Shown here piece by piece: positions 8,276-15,575 of a stretch of 64,000 nucleotides of DNA. Positions within the stretch are counted from its first letter, which is position 1. Every line of letters starts with the position of its first letter. A program made the translations under genes and the position numbers. Below the pieces are notes generated by a model. It was given only the letters and a program-made list of their open reading frames with translations, was not told where the DNA came from and searched no databases. This DNA comes from Hahnella lacustris (GTDB lineage: Bacteria; Pseudomonadota; Gammaproteobacteria; Burkholderiales; Burkholderiaceae_A). The stretch covers positions 434,001 through 498,000 of the forward strand of contig OZ239148.1 in the NCBI GenBank assembly GCA_965194655.1, given 5' to 3'.

Positions 8276-9484
8276 ATGGACTTTCACGTTTCAGCCGAGC
8301 ATCAGCGGCTCATGGACCAAGTCGATGCATTTGTGAATGAGCGCTTGCTTCCCTTGGAGCAAGACCCGAACAGCTTTGATGCACACGAGAATGTTCGCGA
8401 GGATTTGCTTGAGACGCTGCGCAGGGAGGTCAAGTCAATGGGCCTCTTCTCCCCACAGGCGCCTCGTGCCCGAGGGGGGCTCGGCCTCACTCCGGTTGGT
8501 CAGGCGCTTCTTTATGAGCGCATGAACCGCTCCATTTTTGGCCCTGTCTGCTTCAACTGTGCAGCACCCGACGATGGCAATTTAACTGTCCTTTCGAAAG
8601 TTGCTACGCCTGCTCAGCAGGACCGTTGGCTTCAGCCCCTGATTGATGGAGAGGTTCGATCTGCATTTGTCATGACGGAGCCGCACCCAGGCGGCGGCTC
8701 CGATCCGTCCATGATGCTCACGCGTGCTGAACGCCACGGAGATCGCTGGCGAGTTCAGGGCCACAAGTGGTTTATCACCGGTGCCGGTGTCGCCAGTCAT
8801 TTCATCCTCATCGCCAAGACGGGAGAGGGCAGCCGAGATGGCCTGACCGCCTTTGCCTTTCATAGGGACGATCCGGGTTGGGAGATCGTTCGGCGCATAC
8901 CCATCATGGGACCAGAGGAACACGGTGGGCACTGTGAACTGAGATTCGATGGCTTGGAGATTCCTGACGACAATCGACTCATGGAGGTTGGCCAAGGCTT
9001 GAAGCTGACTCAGATCCGGCTGGGGCTCGCTCGACTGACGCATTGCATGCGGTGGCTGGGTCTTGCCCAGCGTTGTCTCCAGATCGCGACGGACTATGTG
9101 GCGGTCAGAGAGGGCTTTGGAGTGCGACTGGCCGACCGAGAGAGTGTTCAGATGCAGCTCGGCCGGGTTGCCATGGCCATTGATACGGGCCGGCTGCTGA
9201 CTATGCGAGCGGCTTGGCGTTTGGAGCAAGGCGGTAAGGCGCGTCCGGATATCTCCATGGCCAAGATTCAGGTGGCCGACACCCTGCAGCTCGCCGCAGA
9301 CACCGCCATTCAGCTCTGTGGTGCGCGTGGCTACAGTCGAGACACACCGCTGGAGTGGATCTATCGATATGCGCGCCAGGCTCGCCTCGTGGACGGTGCC
9401 AGCGAGGTCCACCAAATGGTGATCAGCAAGTCGGTGCAGGCTCAGGGGCAGTCCTTTTTTGCGTGGGGGCCCGGTGCAGACTGA
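8276..9484 (+). CDS. Acyl-CoA dehydrogenase, ACAD10/11 (LvaC)-like
   Basis: Acyl-CoA dehydrogenase, 402 aa. Characteristic segments are TEPHPGGGSDPSMM, KWFITGAGVASHFILIAKTG, the arginine/FAD region and the C-terminal QLCGARGYSRDTPLEW. The start at 8276 has a GAGGGG ribosome site upstream. It overlaps the kinase gene that follows by 11 nt. In human ACAD10/ACAD11 an APH-type kinase and an acyl-CoA dehydrogenase are fused, and in the Pseudomonas levulinate pathway LvaA (kinase) and LvaC (dehydrogenase) work together: a 4-hydroxyacyl-CoA is phosphorylated and phosphate is then eliminated to give an enoyl-CoA. The adjacency here suggests the same chemistry (inference). Ordinary alpha,beta-desaturation cannot be excluded. 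Confidence 0.88.
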   Translation: MDFHVSAEHQRLMDQVDAFVNERLLPLEQDPNSFDAHENVREDLLETLRREVKSMGLFSPQAPRARGGLGLTPVGQALLYERMNRSIFGPVCFNCAAPDDGNLTVLSKVATPAQQDRWLQPLIDGEVRSAFVMTEPHPGGGSDPSMMLTRAERHGDRWRVQGHKWFITGAGVASHFILIAKTGEGSRDGLTAFAFHRDDPGWEIVRRIPIMGPEEHGGHCELRFDGLEIPDDNRLMEVGQGLKLTQIRLGLARLTHCMRWLGLAQRCLQIATDYVAVREGFGVRLADRESVQMQLGRVAMAIDTGRLLTMRAAWRLEQGGKARPDISMAKIQVADTLQLAADTAIQLCGARGYSRDTPLEWIYRYARQARLVDGASEVHQMVISKSVQAQGQSFFAWGPGAD

Positions 9485-10832
9485 CGCGCTCGTTCGTGAG
9501 CTGACACCGATCGTAGGGGCGCTCCTCAGTCAGCGTCCGGAGATGGATCATGGCCTGGTCCTGACCGCAGCGGTGCGGATGGCGGGCGGGGCCATCAATC
9601 AGAATTTCCTTGTCGAGCTGACCGCCCCGGAGGGCGCCACACAGCAATGGGTTCTCCGACGAGGCCAGGCCAAGCCCGTGCCAGGCACGCACAGCCGCGC
9701 GAATGAATTTAGGCTGTTTGAGTTTGCTCATCAGGCGGGCCTGACGGTGCCAGAGCCCCTGGGCCTGCTCGAGGGGCAGGGGCAATCGGTAAGTGCATTC
9801 AGACGAGCGAAAGGAGACGCAGACCCTCGCAGCATCATGCGCTGGTTCAATACCCTGCGAAGCCAAGGGGAGCGGGCTGCAGAGCAATTTGGACAATCCA
9901 TTGCACACGCATTCGGTGAACAGCTTGGCCTGCTGCACCGAGTGAGTGCTCAGCCCGAGGCTGACCGTCAGCTCACGCCCCTGCTTGGTGATCGTCACGC
10001 CAACAGTCTCGATGCGGCCCTCACCGGGTTGAGAGCCAGCCTAGGACTGTTGCAGGCCCCTGCGAGCTATCTTCGATATGCCGTGGAGCAGCTGATCGCG
10101 GATCGCCCTTCCCGCGGAGCGGTGCATCCCGCAGTGCTCTGCCATAACGACTTTCGGCTCGGTAACCTGATGATCGAACTGCCCGAGGGCGGTCAGCCGC
10201 TGGGCTCACACGCTCTGACCGCAGTGCTCGATTGGGAATTTGCCCACTGGTCAGACCCCATGGCGGACCTGGGCTGGTTGACTGCACCCTGCTGGCGCTT
10301 CGGTGGTGCAGCAGAGGTGGCGGGTCTGGGAACCCTGAGTGCCTTTATGGATGGCTACAGGCGTGCGCATCCGCAGGACCGCTTGCCGCTGGATGAGCTT
10401 CCTTATTGGCAACGATTTGCTCAGATTCGCTGGGCTCTGATCGCCGCCCAGCAGGGGGAGCGTGCTGTGCCTGGAGAGCCTGAGACACTGGAACTCCGCA
10501 TCACGGGCGCGATGGCGGCAAGCCTCGCTCAGCCAGTGGTCGAGCATTACCTGGGGCATCGGGTCCATCCTGTACCCATGCCCACGTTTCAGCCGCAGTG
10601 GGGGGCGGCCCGAGATCTTTTACAGTCGGCCGCTCAGCACCTGAGGTCTCAGATGCCTCCTGACTTGGGCGCTGGTGGGCGGTACGCCAGCCTCATGGCC
10701 TCAAACGCCATACGACTTGCATATAACCACCTGCTTGTTCAGTCGGTTGAGCGAGAGCATCCCGAGGGAAATCCCGTGGAGCTTGACCTGGCGCAAGACC
10801 TGTCTATTTGGGAGTTTCGGGGTTTCCCCTGA
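9474..10832 (+). CDS. APH-family acyl-CoA kinase (LvaA/ACAD11-like) with C-terminal DUF6285-like domain
   Basis: Aminoglycoside-phosphotransferase-fold kinase, 452 aa. The catalytic loop HNDFRLGNLM has His at about 224 and Asp at about 226, and the metal-binding LDWE follows (Asp about 253). The last ~100 residues after the kinase fold (from around LLQSAAQHL through GGRYASLMASNAIRLAYNHL) look like the small DUF6285-type domain often encoded beside such kinases. GTG at 9474 is chosen because GGGGG lies 5 nt upstream and it nests inside the end of the dehydrogenase gene; an in-frame TTG at 9459 is the alternative. A role in phosphorylating a hydroxyacyl-CoA is inferred from context, whereas antibiotic resistance is unlikely. 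Confidence 0.82.
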   Translation: MQTDALVRELTPIVGALLSQRPEMDHGLVLTAAVRMAGGAINQNFLVELTAPEGATQQWVLRRGQAKPVPGTHSRANEFRLFEFAHQAGLTVPEPLGLLEGQGQSVSAFRRAKGDADPRSIMRWFNTLRSQGERAAEQFGQSIAHAFGEQLGLLHRVSAQPEADRQLTPLLGDRHANSLDAALTGLRASLGLLQAPASYLRYAVEQLIADRPSRGAVHPAVLCHNDFRLGNLMIELPEGGQPLGSHALTAVLDWEFAHWSDPMADLGWLTAPCWRFGGAAEVAGLGTLSAFMDGYRRAHPQDRLPLDELPYWQRFAQIRWALIAAQQGERAVPGEPETLELRITGAMAASLAQPVVEHYLGHRVHPVPMPTFQPQWGAARDLLQSAAQHLRSQMPPDLGAGGRYASLMASNAIRLAYNHLLVQSVEREHPEGNPVELDLAQDLSIWEFRGFP

Positions 10833-10866
10833 CGGCTTGAAGTCATGAAACTGCATGGGCGTGGGT

Positions 10867-10872
10867 TATAAC
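10867..10872 (+). promoter_or_regulatory. Candidate -10 element of a possibly leaderless livG transcript
   Basis: TATAAC ends 8 nt before the ATG at 10881, so transcription would begin at or within a few bases of the start codon. No ribosome-binding sequence is visible between it and the ATG, and no good -35 is seen at 16-18 nt. Together these fit a leaderless or very short-leader transcript. Confidence 0.35.
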
Positions 10873-10880
10873 TCGCACTT

Positions 10881-11657
10881 ATGTCGCAAGCACACGATCT
10901 GGTCATTGAGACGCGCGGACTCACCAAGGAATTCCTGGGTTTTGTTGCGGTCAACGATGTGAACCTGAAGGTTCATCGCCACTCCATTCACGCCATCATC
11001 GGGCCCAATGGCGCCGGCAAAAGCACTTGCTTCAATCTCATCACCAAGTTTCACCCGCCCACCAAAGGCCAGATCCTTTTTAACGGGGTCGACATCACAG
11101 GTCATTCCCCTTCACAGATCGCACGAGAGGGCGTGGTGCGTTCGTTCCAGATCTCGGCTGTTTTCCCGCACCTCACGGCGCTGGAGAATGTTCGCATCGG
11201 CCTTCAGCGCACTCTAGGCACCACGTTTCATTTCTGGAAGAGCGACAAGACGCTCGGTGTGCTGAATGATCGCGCCCTCGAAGCCTTGGAGCAGGTCGGT
11301 CTGCAGGACTATGCACATGAGCTTGCAGTGAATCTCCCTTATGGACGAAAGAGGGCGCTCGAGATCGCGACCACGGTCGCCATGAATCCTGAAGTGATGC
11401 TACTCGATGAGCCCACGCAGGGCATGGGTCACGAGGATGTCGACCGCGTCACCGAACTGATTGCCAAGGTGGCCAAGGGGCGAACGGTCATCATGGTGGA
11501 GCACAACATGCGGGTGGTCTCGAACATCGCCCACACCATTTCCGTGCTTCAGCGCGGGGAGGTGATTGCAGAGGGCGATTACGCCACCGTGTCCTCTAAT
11601 CCCCAAGTGATGGAAGCCTACATGGGCGCCAGCGACACCGAGCTTCAAGGACACTGA
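10881..11657 (+). CDS. Branched-chain-amino-acid-type ABC transporter ATPase (LivG-like)
   Basis: Cytoplasmic ATPase subunit of a HAAT-family importer, 258 aa. Walker A is GPNGAGKST (residues 41-49), the signature region is the LivG-type LPYGRKRALEIA, and Walker B is VMLLDEP followed by the switch His in VEHNMRVV. It is first of five transporter genes (G, F, K, H, M order) with small gaps, so they are almost certainly co-transcribed. LivG-type systems import amino acids, short amides, urea or aromatic and dicarboxylic acids. Its position directly behind acyl-CoA catabolic genes suggests an organic acid or related degradation substrate (inference). Confidence 0.92.
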   Translation: MSQAHDLVIETRGLTKEFLGFVAVNDVNLKVHRHSIHAIIGPNGAGKSTCFNLITKFHPPTKGQILFNGVDITGHSPSQIAREGVVRSFQISAVFPHLTALENVRIGLQRTLGTTFHFWKSDKTLGVLNDRALEALEQVGLQDYAHELAVNLPYGRKRALEIATTVAMNPEVMLLDEPTQGMGHEDVDRVTELIAKVAKGRTVIMVEHNMRVVSNIAHTISVLQRGEVIAEGDYATVSSNPQVMEAYMGASDTELQGH

Positions 11658-11663
11658 CCCTTC

Positions 11664-12371
11664 ATGAGCATTCCTGTTCTTGCGATTGAAAACCTCAACG
11701 CCTGGTACGGCGAGTCGCATGTCCTTCATGGAATCGATTTGACGGTTCAGCAGGGCGAGGTGGTCTGCCTGCTTGGCCGAAATGGGGCCGGTCGCACCTC
11801 GACACTCCGATCCATTCTGGGTCTTACCGGTCAGCGCACCGGCAGTATTCGTGTGAACGGCCGAGAGGTCATTGGCATGCCCACGCATGAGGTTGCTCAA
11901 CTTGGCATTGGATACTGCCCAGAAGAGCGCGGAATTTTTGCGAGCCTCACCTGTGAGCAGAACCTGATGCTCCCGCCCAAGGTCGGGGAGGGCCTGGCCC
12001 TCACGCTAGATGAGATCTATTCCATGTTCCCCAATCTGCTGGAGCGCCGGAACAGCCCCGGAGGAAGGCTCTCGGGGGGGGAACAGCAGATGCTTGCCAT
12101 TGCGCGCATTCTCCGGACGGGCGCCAGTTTGCTGCTTCTCGATGAGATCACGGAGGGATTGGCTCCGGTGATCGTTCAGAAGCTTGGGCAGGTGGTGCAA
12201 ACCCTGCGGGATAAGGGTTTCACGATTGTGCTGGTGGAGCAGAACTTTCGATTTGCCTCGAAGCTCGCTGATCGTAATTACGTCATCGAGCATGGGCAGG
12301 TCGTGAAGACCGTCGCGAGGGATGAACTCGAGGCGAACCAAGAAGAACTCAAATCTTTGCTTGGTGTTTAG
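11664..12371 (+). CDS. Branched-chain-amino-acid-type ABC transporter ATPase (LivF-like), variant Walker A
   Basis: Second ATPase subunit of the importer, 235 aa, starting 6 nt after livG. The signature is RLSGGEQQMLAIARIL and Walker B is LLLLDEITEGLAP. The Walker A reads GRNGAGRTS (residues 38-46), with Arg at residue 44 where the nucleotide-binding Lys is normally found. Because the rest of the ATPase core is intact and the partner LivG has a normal Lys, the protein is probably functional as one half of an asymmetric heterodimer (inference). I recall Arg variants in other LivF-like proteins but cannot check. Confidence 0.92.
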   Translation: MSIPVLAIENLNAWYGESHVLHGIDLTVQQGEVVCLLGRNGAGRTSTLRSILGLTGQRTGSIRVNGREVIGMPTHEVAQLGIGYCPEERGIFASLTCEQNLMLPPKVGEGLALTLDEIYSMFPNLLERRNSPGGRLSGGEQQMLAIARILRTGASLLLLDEITEGLAPVIVQKLGQVVQTLRDKGFTIVLVEQNFRFASKLADRNYVIEHGQVVKTVARDELEANQEELKSLLGV

Positions 12372-12404
12372 GTGTACATGACCCCTCAATTTTTGGAGAC
12401 CGCT

Positions 12405-13619
12405 ATGACCCGTAAGACCCCAATCGCTGCTCTGGTTGCTGGCCTCTTGGCCGCTGCAGGCGCTGCGGCTCAGGCACAGACCGTGTCTGACAATGAAGTC
12501 CGTATTGGTGTGCTCACCGACCTCTCAGGCATTTATTCCGCCATTGAGGGCCCAGGTGCTGTGCTGGCCGCCCAGATGGCCGCGAAGGATTTTGGTGGCA
12601 AGGTGTTGGGCAAGAACATTGTGATTACCTCTGCAGACACGCAGTCCAAAGCAGACCTCTCAAGCTCTAAGGCGCGTGAGATGTTTGAGAAAGACAAGGT
12701 CGACATGATTGTCGGAAACGTCTCCACAGCGTCGGCTTTGGCCGCCATGGAAGTCTCCGAGCAGTTCAAGCGCGTGGCAATTGTGACCGGTGCTGCTTCA
12801 CTGCCCATCACGAACGAGAAGTGCACTCCATACAGCATTCACTACGTGTACGACACCTACGCGCTCTCCCGCGGCACCGGCAAGGCCGTGGTTGATACAG
12901 GCAAAAAGACCTGGTTCTTTGTGACGGCAGACTATGCATTTGGCCACACCCTCGAGCGTGACACTTCGGAAGTGGTGAATGCCTCTGGCGGTAAGGTCAT
13001 GGGGTCGGTTAAACACCCCATCAACACCACCGATTTCTCGTCCTTCTTGGCCCAGGCACAAGCCTCCAAGGCGGATGTGATTGGCCTGGCCAATGCGGGC
13101 GGCGACACCATCGGCTCGGTCAAGCAGGCTGCTGAGCTGGGCATCATGGGTTCAAAGCAGACGGTTGTGCCCCTTCTGATGTTCATCTCCGACGTTCAGG
13201 CCTTGGGCCTTAAGCAGACTGCTGGAATGAACTTCACCGTGGGTTGGTACTGGGACTACAACGACAGCAACCGCAAGTTCGCTGAGCGTTTCATGAAGGA
13301 GTTCAAGGGTAAGGCACCCACCTCAGTCCAGGCAGGCGTGTACTCGTCCACCATGCAGTACCTGAAGGCGGTCGAGAACACCAAGACCGACAACGCAGAT
13401 GCAGTGATGAAGCGTCTGAAGTCGATCGAGATCGACGATGGTCTCTTTAAGGGCAAGATCCGTGCAGACGGTAAGTTTGAGCACGACATGTTCCTGCTTC
13501 AGGTCAAGGCCCCGAATGAGTCCAAGGGACCCAACGATGTGGCGAAGGTGGCGAAAGTGATTGCAGCGAAAGATGCAACACTTCCTCTGTCTCAGTCCAA
13601 GTGCAAGCTGGTGAAGTAA
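12405..13619 (+). CDS. Periplasmic substrate-binding protein of the HAAT-type ABC importer (LivK-like)
   Basis: Type I periplasmic binding protein (Peripla_BP_6 family), 404 aa. A clear signal peptide (MTRKTPIAALVAGLLAA..., cleavage after AAAQAQ) precedes the mature domain starting VRIGVLTDLSG. The start at 12405 is chosen for this signal and GGAG 6 nt upstream; an earlier in-frame ATG would add a non-secretory leader. Internal VDMIVGNVSTASALA and VTADYAFGHTLERD match the family's hinge and ligand-lobe segments. The ligand is unknown. It lies between the ATPase and permease genes of the same operon. Confidence 0.93.
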   Translation: MTRKTPIAALVAGLLAAAGAAAQAQTVSDNEVRIGVLTDLSGIYSAIEGPGAVLAAQMAAKDFGGKVLGKNIVITSADTQSKADLSSSKAREMFEKDKVDMIVGNVSTASALAAMEVSEQFKRVAIVTGAASLPITNEKCTPYSIHYVYDTYALSRGTGKAVVDTGKKTWFFVTADYAFGHTLERDTSEVVNASGGKVMGSVKHPINTTDFSSFLAQAQASKADVIGLANAGGDTIGSVKQAAELGIMGSKQTVVPLLMFISDVQALGLKQTAGMNFTVGWYWDYNDSNRKFAERFMKEFKGKAPTSVQAGVYSSTMQYLKAVENTKTDNADAVMKRLKSIEIDDGLFKGKIRADGKFEHDMFLLQVKAPNESKGPNDVAKVAKVIAAKDATLPLSQSKCKLVK

Positions 13620-13622
13620 GAC

Positions 13623-14537
13623 ATGTTTGAGCTGCTCGGAATCACTCCCCAAGCTCTGACGGCCCAGCTCTTGATTGGGCTGATCAATGGCTCGTTTTAC
13701 GCCCTCTTGAGTCTGGGCTTGGCGGTGATTTTCGGGTTGCTCAACGTGATTAATTTCACACATGGCGCTCAGTACATGCTGGGCGCCATGTTTGCTTGGA
13801 TCGGCCTGACCCAACTCGGGGGCTGGATTGGTATGCCCGAGTTTCAGCTGAATTATTTCGTGGCGTTGATTCTTGCGCCGCTGCTCGTTGGGGCGATGAG
13901 CATCGTCATTGAAAAGACCATGCTGAAGCGCCTCTACCACCTAGACCACCTTTACGGACTCTTGCTCACCTTCGGGCTGGCGCTGGTGATAGAGGGATTG
14001 TTCCGACACTGGTACGGAGCACTGGGTAACAGCTATGAAGTGCCCGAGGTGCTGACCGGTGGCCTCCGAGCAGCCGGTATTTACCTTCCCTACTACCGCC
14101 TCTGGGTGGTGGCTTTGGCCCTCATGGTTTGCTTTGCGACGTGGTATTTCATCGAGAGAACCAAGCTGGGCAGTCTGCTGCGCGCAGGAACGGAGAACCC
14201 CCGACTCTTACAGGCCTTGGGTGTAAACGTTCCGCTCATCATCACGCTCACCTATGGCGCAGGCTGTGCGTTGGCCGCCTTTGCTGGCGTGATGGCTGCC
14301 CCCATTTATCAGGTGACTGCAGTGATGGGCTCGAACCTCATCATTGTGGTGTTCGCGGTGGTGGTCATTGGGGGAATGGGCTCTATTGCTGGCTCCATCG
14401 TGACGGGGCTTGGGCTTGGCGTGGTCGAAGGCCTGACCAAAGTCTTTTACCCGCAGGCGTCGTCTGTCTCCATTTTTATCATCATGATCATCGTGCTGCT
14501 CATCAAGCCCGCCGGTCTCTTCGGAAAAGTGCGTTAA
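13623..14537 (+). CDS. ABC transporter inner-membrane permease (LivH-like)
   Basis: Polytopic permease, 304 aa, beginning 3 nt after the binding-protein stop. It has the LivH hallmark N-terminus (GLINGSFYALLSLGLAVIFG, then INFTHGAQYMLGA) and a C-terminal cytoplasmic coupling segment around FAVVVIGGMGSIAGSIVTG. About eight membrane segments are evident from hydrophobicity. It pairs with the LivM-like protein encoded next to form the translocation pore. Confidence 0.94.
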   Translation: MFELLGITPQALTAQLLIGLINGSFYALLSLGLAVIFGLLNVINFTHGAQYMLGAMFAWIGLTQLGGWIGMPEFQLNYFVALILAPLLVGAMSIVIEKTMLKRLYHLDHLYGLLLTFGLALVIEGLFRHWYGALGNSYEVPEVLTGGLRAAGIYLPYYRLWVVALALMVCFATWYFIERTKLGSLLRAGTENPRLLQALGVNVPLIITLTYGAGCALAAFAGVMAAPIYQVTAVMGSNLIIVVFAVVVIGGMGSIAGSIVTGLGLGVVEGLTKVFYPQASSVSIFIIMIIVLLIKPAGLFGKVR

Positions 14538-14545
14538 GGAGACCC

Positions 14546-15481
14546 ATGATGCAACTCACCACCTTCCAGAAAATCTCCCTGGTCATTTTTCTGTTGTTGC
14601 TAATCGTGCCTTTCCAGAACGTGGTCTACGACCTGTTCATGATGAAGGTCTTTTGCTTTGCGATCTTCGCGGCCTCGCTCAATCTTCTGCTGGGGTATGT
14701 GGGGCTTCTCTCTTTTGGCCATGCGGCCTTTTTTGGGTCTGCGGCGTACGTGACGGCCCATGCCATGAAGGAATGGGGCGTGACCCCCGAGATTGGTCTT
14801 TTGCTTGGCGTGGCCACGTCGGCGGCCATTGGCTATGTTTTTGGTGCTTTGGCCATTAGAAGGCAGGGAATTTACTTCGCCATGATCACGCTGGCGTTGG
14901 CCCAGGTGATCTACTTTCTGGCGACCCAACTCCCTTTTACCAACGGGGAGGATGGTATCCAGGGAGTCCCTCGAGGGGAGTTTCTGGGCCTCATTGATTT
15001 GAGCAACTCCACAGCCATGTATCTCTTCAGCCTGGGCGTATTCGCGCTGGCCTTCGTGCTGATCATTCGCATTGTGAACTCGCCCTTCGGGCAGGTTCTG
15101 AAGTCAATTCGCGAGAATGAACCTCGGGCCATTTCGCTGGGTTACGACGTCGATCGCTATAAATTGATTGCCTTTACGCTGTCAGCCGCCCTGGCTGGGC
15201 TGGGTGGCGCCCTCAAGAGCCTGGTGTTGCAGCTCGCGTCTCTGGGCGATGTGTTCTGGCACATGTCTGGAGAGGCGGTGCTCATGACCATTCTTGGCGG
15301 CATTGGCACCCTCTGGGGCCCGATTGCCGGCGCGGCCATCATTGTGAACCTTCAGAACTATCTCGCCAATCTCGGCGGATGGAGCACCATCGCGACGGGG
15401 GCGATCTTTGTGATCTGTGTGCTGGCCTTCCGAAAGGGCGTGGTGGGCGAGCTTGCGGATCGGCTTAAGATCAAGCTCTAA
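14546..15481 (+). CDS. ABC transporter inner-membrane permease (LivM-like)
   Basis: Second permease subunit, 311 aa, with several hydrophobic segments, the LivM-type NLLLGYVGLLSFGHAAFFG block, GIYFAMITLALAQVIYF, and the coupling region LMTILGGIGTLWGPIAGAA. The ATG at 14546 (or 14549) is preceded by AAGGAGA, which overlaps the stop of the previous gene. The open frame extends upstream inside livH, but that part has no membrane-protein character and is ignored. Last gene of the importer operon; the sequence downstream up to the Pho-box array has no obvious terminator. Confidence 0.94.
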   Translation: MMQLTTFQKISLVIFLLLLIVPFQNVVYDLFMMKVFCFAIFAASLNLLLGYVGLLSFGHAAFFGSAAYVTAHAMKEWGVTPEIGLLLGVATSAAIGYVFGALAIRRQGIYFAMITLALAQVIYFLATQLPFTNGEDGIQGVPRGEFLGLIDLSNSTAMYLFSLGVFALAFVLIIRIVNSPFGQVLKSIRENEPRAISLGYDVDRYKLIAFTLSAALAGLGGALKSLVLQLASLGDVFWHMSGEAVLMTILGGIGTLWGPIAGAAIIVNLQNYLANLGGWSTIATGAIFVICVLAFRKGVVGELADRLKIKL

Positions 15482-15500
15482 CTGAGGCATTCCCGCCACA

Positions 15501-15529
15501 CTGACATCTTTCTGTCATCTGTCTGATAG
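15501..15529 (+). promoter_or_regulatory. Candidate Pho-box array (PhoB-binding direct repeats)
   Basis: Three 7-mers, CTGACAT, CTGTCAT and CTGATAG, begin at 15501, 15512 and 15523, an exact 11-nt period with 4-nt spacers. The PhoB consensus unit is CTGTCAT repeated every 11 nt, so the first two units match 13 of 14 positions. The array ends 46 nt before the TonB receptor start, suitable for activation from the -35 position. A 6-bp-arm inverted repeat (CTGTCT/AGACAG, 15519-15533) overlaps its end. Confidence 0.6.
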
Positions 15530-15575
15530 ACAGTATGGGGGTTATTGCCCCCATCACGACACAAAGAGGATGTCC

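Noticed and set aside
9474..10832. Aminoglycoside resistance gene
   Set aside because: The APH fold is real, but the context with ACAD/SDR genes and the C-terminal accessory domain fit the acyl-CoA kinase group, not resistance enzymes.
14129..14545. Upstream extension of the LivM frame
   Set aside because: The extra residues lie inside livH in another frame, and an ATG with a strong AAGGAGA site exists at 14546.
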